From JAMLIO01 sp031412575 (GTDB taxonomy: Bacteria > Bdellovibrionota > Bdellovibrionia > Bdellovibrionales > UBA1609): DNA of 35,166 nucleotides. Where the stretch lies: NCBI GenBank assembly GCA_031412575.1, contig JANODG010000189.1:1-35166 (forward strand), in the 5' to 3' direction. Below are positions 34,150-35,166 of this stretch, in pieces. How positions within the stretch are numbered: position 1 is the first letter of the stretch; each line of letters begins with the position of its first letter. The notes beneath the pieces are model-generated. The model did no database searches. It saw nothing but the letters and a program-made list of their open reading frames with translations, and was not told where the DNA came from. Both the position numbers and the translations under genes were made by a program.

Positions 34150-35091
34150 ATGAACTTTCAATCTCACGAAAAAGTTATAATTATTGGATCTGGACCTGCT
34201 GGGTATACAGCAGCAGTCTATGCGGCTCGTGCGAATTTAAAACCATTAATGTTCCAGGGCGAAGAGGTTGGTGGGCAACTGACGACGACGACGGATGTCG
34301 AAAATTTCCCAGGGTTTCCGGATGGGGTTATGGGTCCCGACATGATGGCGCTTTTTGAAAAACAAGCTAAGCGTTTTGGAACACGAATGATCGCTTCAAA
34401 CGTCACTAAAGTTGATACTTCAAAGCGCCCATTTAAAATTTGGGTGGGTGATAAGGAATGGACTTCTGAGTCCGTGATTGTAAGCACAGGTGCGAGTGCA
34501 AAATATCTAGGACTAGAAGATGAAAGAAAATATTTAGGTCGTGGAGTTTCTGCTTGTGCAACTTGTGATGGTGCATTTTTTAGGGACGTTCCTGTCTGTA
34601 TTGTTGGTGGTGGTGATACAGCTATGGAAGAAGCCATGTTTTTAACTCGCTTTTCAAGTAAGGTTTATCTTGTGCACCGACGTGAAGATTTTAGAGCTTC
34701 AAAAATTATGTCTGACCGCGTGAAGGCTCATCCTAAAATTCAAATCATGTGGAACTCGGAACTTAAAGAAATTATCGGTGACGGTAAAATGGTAAAGGGC
34801 GTAAAGATTTATAATAATAAAACTAAAGAAACATCACAGCTTGATTTAGAAGGTGTATTCATTGCCATTGGACACAGACCAAATACGGATATCTTTGATT
34901 CGAAACAAATTAAAATGGACGAGCAAGGTTACATTTTAACAAAACCTAATTCTACCTATACAACAGTCGAGGGTGTATTCGCCTGCGGGGATGTTCAAGA
35001 CAGTCACTATCGTCAAGCGATTACTGCGGCTGGGTCTGGGTGTATGGCGGCCATGGATACGGAACGTTGGTTGGAAGATAAAGGTCTTTAA
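34150..35091 (+). CDS. trxB: Thioredoxin reductase
   Basis: FAD- and NADPH-dependent enzyme that keeps thioredoxin reduced in the cytoplasm. FAD loop IIGSGPAGYTAAVYAARA, the redox pair in SACATCDGAFF (CxxC), the NADPH loop VCIVGGGDTAMEEA with HRREDFRAS, and the end FACGDVQDSHYRQAITAAGSG. Length 313 aa is normal. ATG preceded by AAGGAAGGAG, a strong ribosome site. The 75 bases after the stop are T-rich without a convincing hairpin. Confidence 0.96.
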   Translation: MNFQSHEKVIIIGSGPAGYTAAVYAARANLKPLMFQGEEVGGQLTTTTDVENFPGFPDGVMGPDMMALFEKQAKRFGTRMIASNVTKVDTSKRPFKIWVGDKEWTSESVIVSTGASAKYLGLEDERKYLGRGVSACATCDGAFFRDVPVCIVGGGDTAMEEAMFLTRFSSKVYLVHRREDFRASKIMSDRVKAHPKIQIMWNSELKEIIGDGKMVKGVKIYNNKTKETSQLDLEGVFIAIGHRPNTDIFDSKQIKMDEQGYILTKPNSTYTTVEGVFACGDVQDSHYRQAITAAGSGCMAAMDTERWLEDKGL

Positions 35092-35166
35092 TCCAAAACT
35101 TTATAAATCTGAATTTTTTTGAACTTTGGTTTTTATTTTTAATTCCTTATTTCTCCTTTAACTCGC

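Noticed and set aside
35092..35166. Terminator after trxB
   Set aside because: CCAAA and TTTGG could pair, but the stem is short, the loop long, and the sequence stops at the window edge.

Overview
The window looks like chromosomal DNA from an AT-rich, Gram-negative bacterium. kdsA (LPS inner core), two lipoprotein signals, a periplasmic gamma-glutamyltransferase and an ornithine-lipid-type acyltransferase support a diderm envelope. The gene mix, several secreted or lipidated proteins without known family, and frequent TTG/GTG starts fit a Bdellovibrionota/Oligoflexia-type genome. That placement is inference from gene content; there is no rRNA or other decisive marker here. There is no phage, IS transposase, CRISPR array or tRNA.

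Layout. 1-1197: ribD, cut by the left edge. 1299-6421: a secreted orphan (+), then a tightly packed minus-strand operon: aromatic amino acid hydroxylase, TrmJ/SpoU-like RNA methylase, fused PlsC-GNAT (OlsF-like) lipid synthase, secreted orphan. 6511-11429: minus-strand run: 2-Cys peroxiredoxin, ATP-grasp-like protein, kdsA, ABC ATPase and a fused binding-protein/permease (OpuC-type). 11566-12861: xth and fxsA (+). 13136-14098: Na+/Ca2+ exchanger (-). 14464-16638: DksA-like protein (+), ureohydrolase (-), DedA/YqaA-like protein (-). 16846-20691: YejA-like lipoprotein with yejB and yejE (+). 21078-25445: leuS followed by speA (-). 25646-27967: small basic protein, REC-GGDEF protein, esterase (+). 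28021-29715: ggt (-). 29852-30544: trmB (+). 30553-33192: a signal-peptide-bearing sigma region 4 protein and an orphan lipoprotein (-). 33399-35091: SDR oxidoreductase and trxB (+).

Functional links. SpeA makes agmatine from arginine and the ureohydrolase could convert it to putrescine. The minus-strand ABC genes form one osmolyte-type importer; the Yej genes form a peptide importer without its ATPase. Xth, peroxiredoxin and TrxB are repair and redox housekeeping.

Most unusual signals. (1) Two very long inverted repeats (arms about 112 and 118 bp) lie in two convergent intergenic regions. Their arms are unrelated to each other and made of local sequence, yet the central loops (106 and 90 bp) look alike. 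This suggests a small recurrent core that generates or nucleates long palindromes. (2) A protein with an apparent Sec signal peptide carries an intact RpoD-like sigma region 4 helix-turn-helix. (3) The ABC ATPase at 8085-8822 has no ATG/GTG/TTG before its Walker A motif, but has an AUC codon directly after the kdsA stop, at ideal distance from a strong Shine-Dalgarno sequence.
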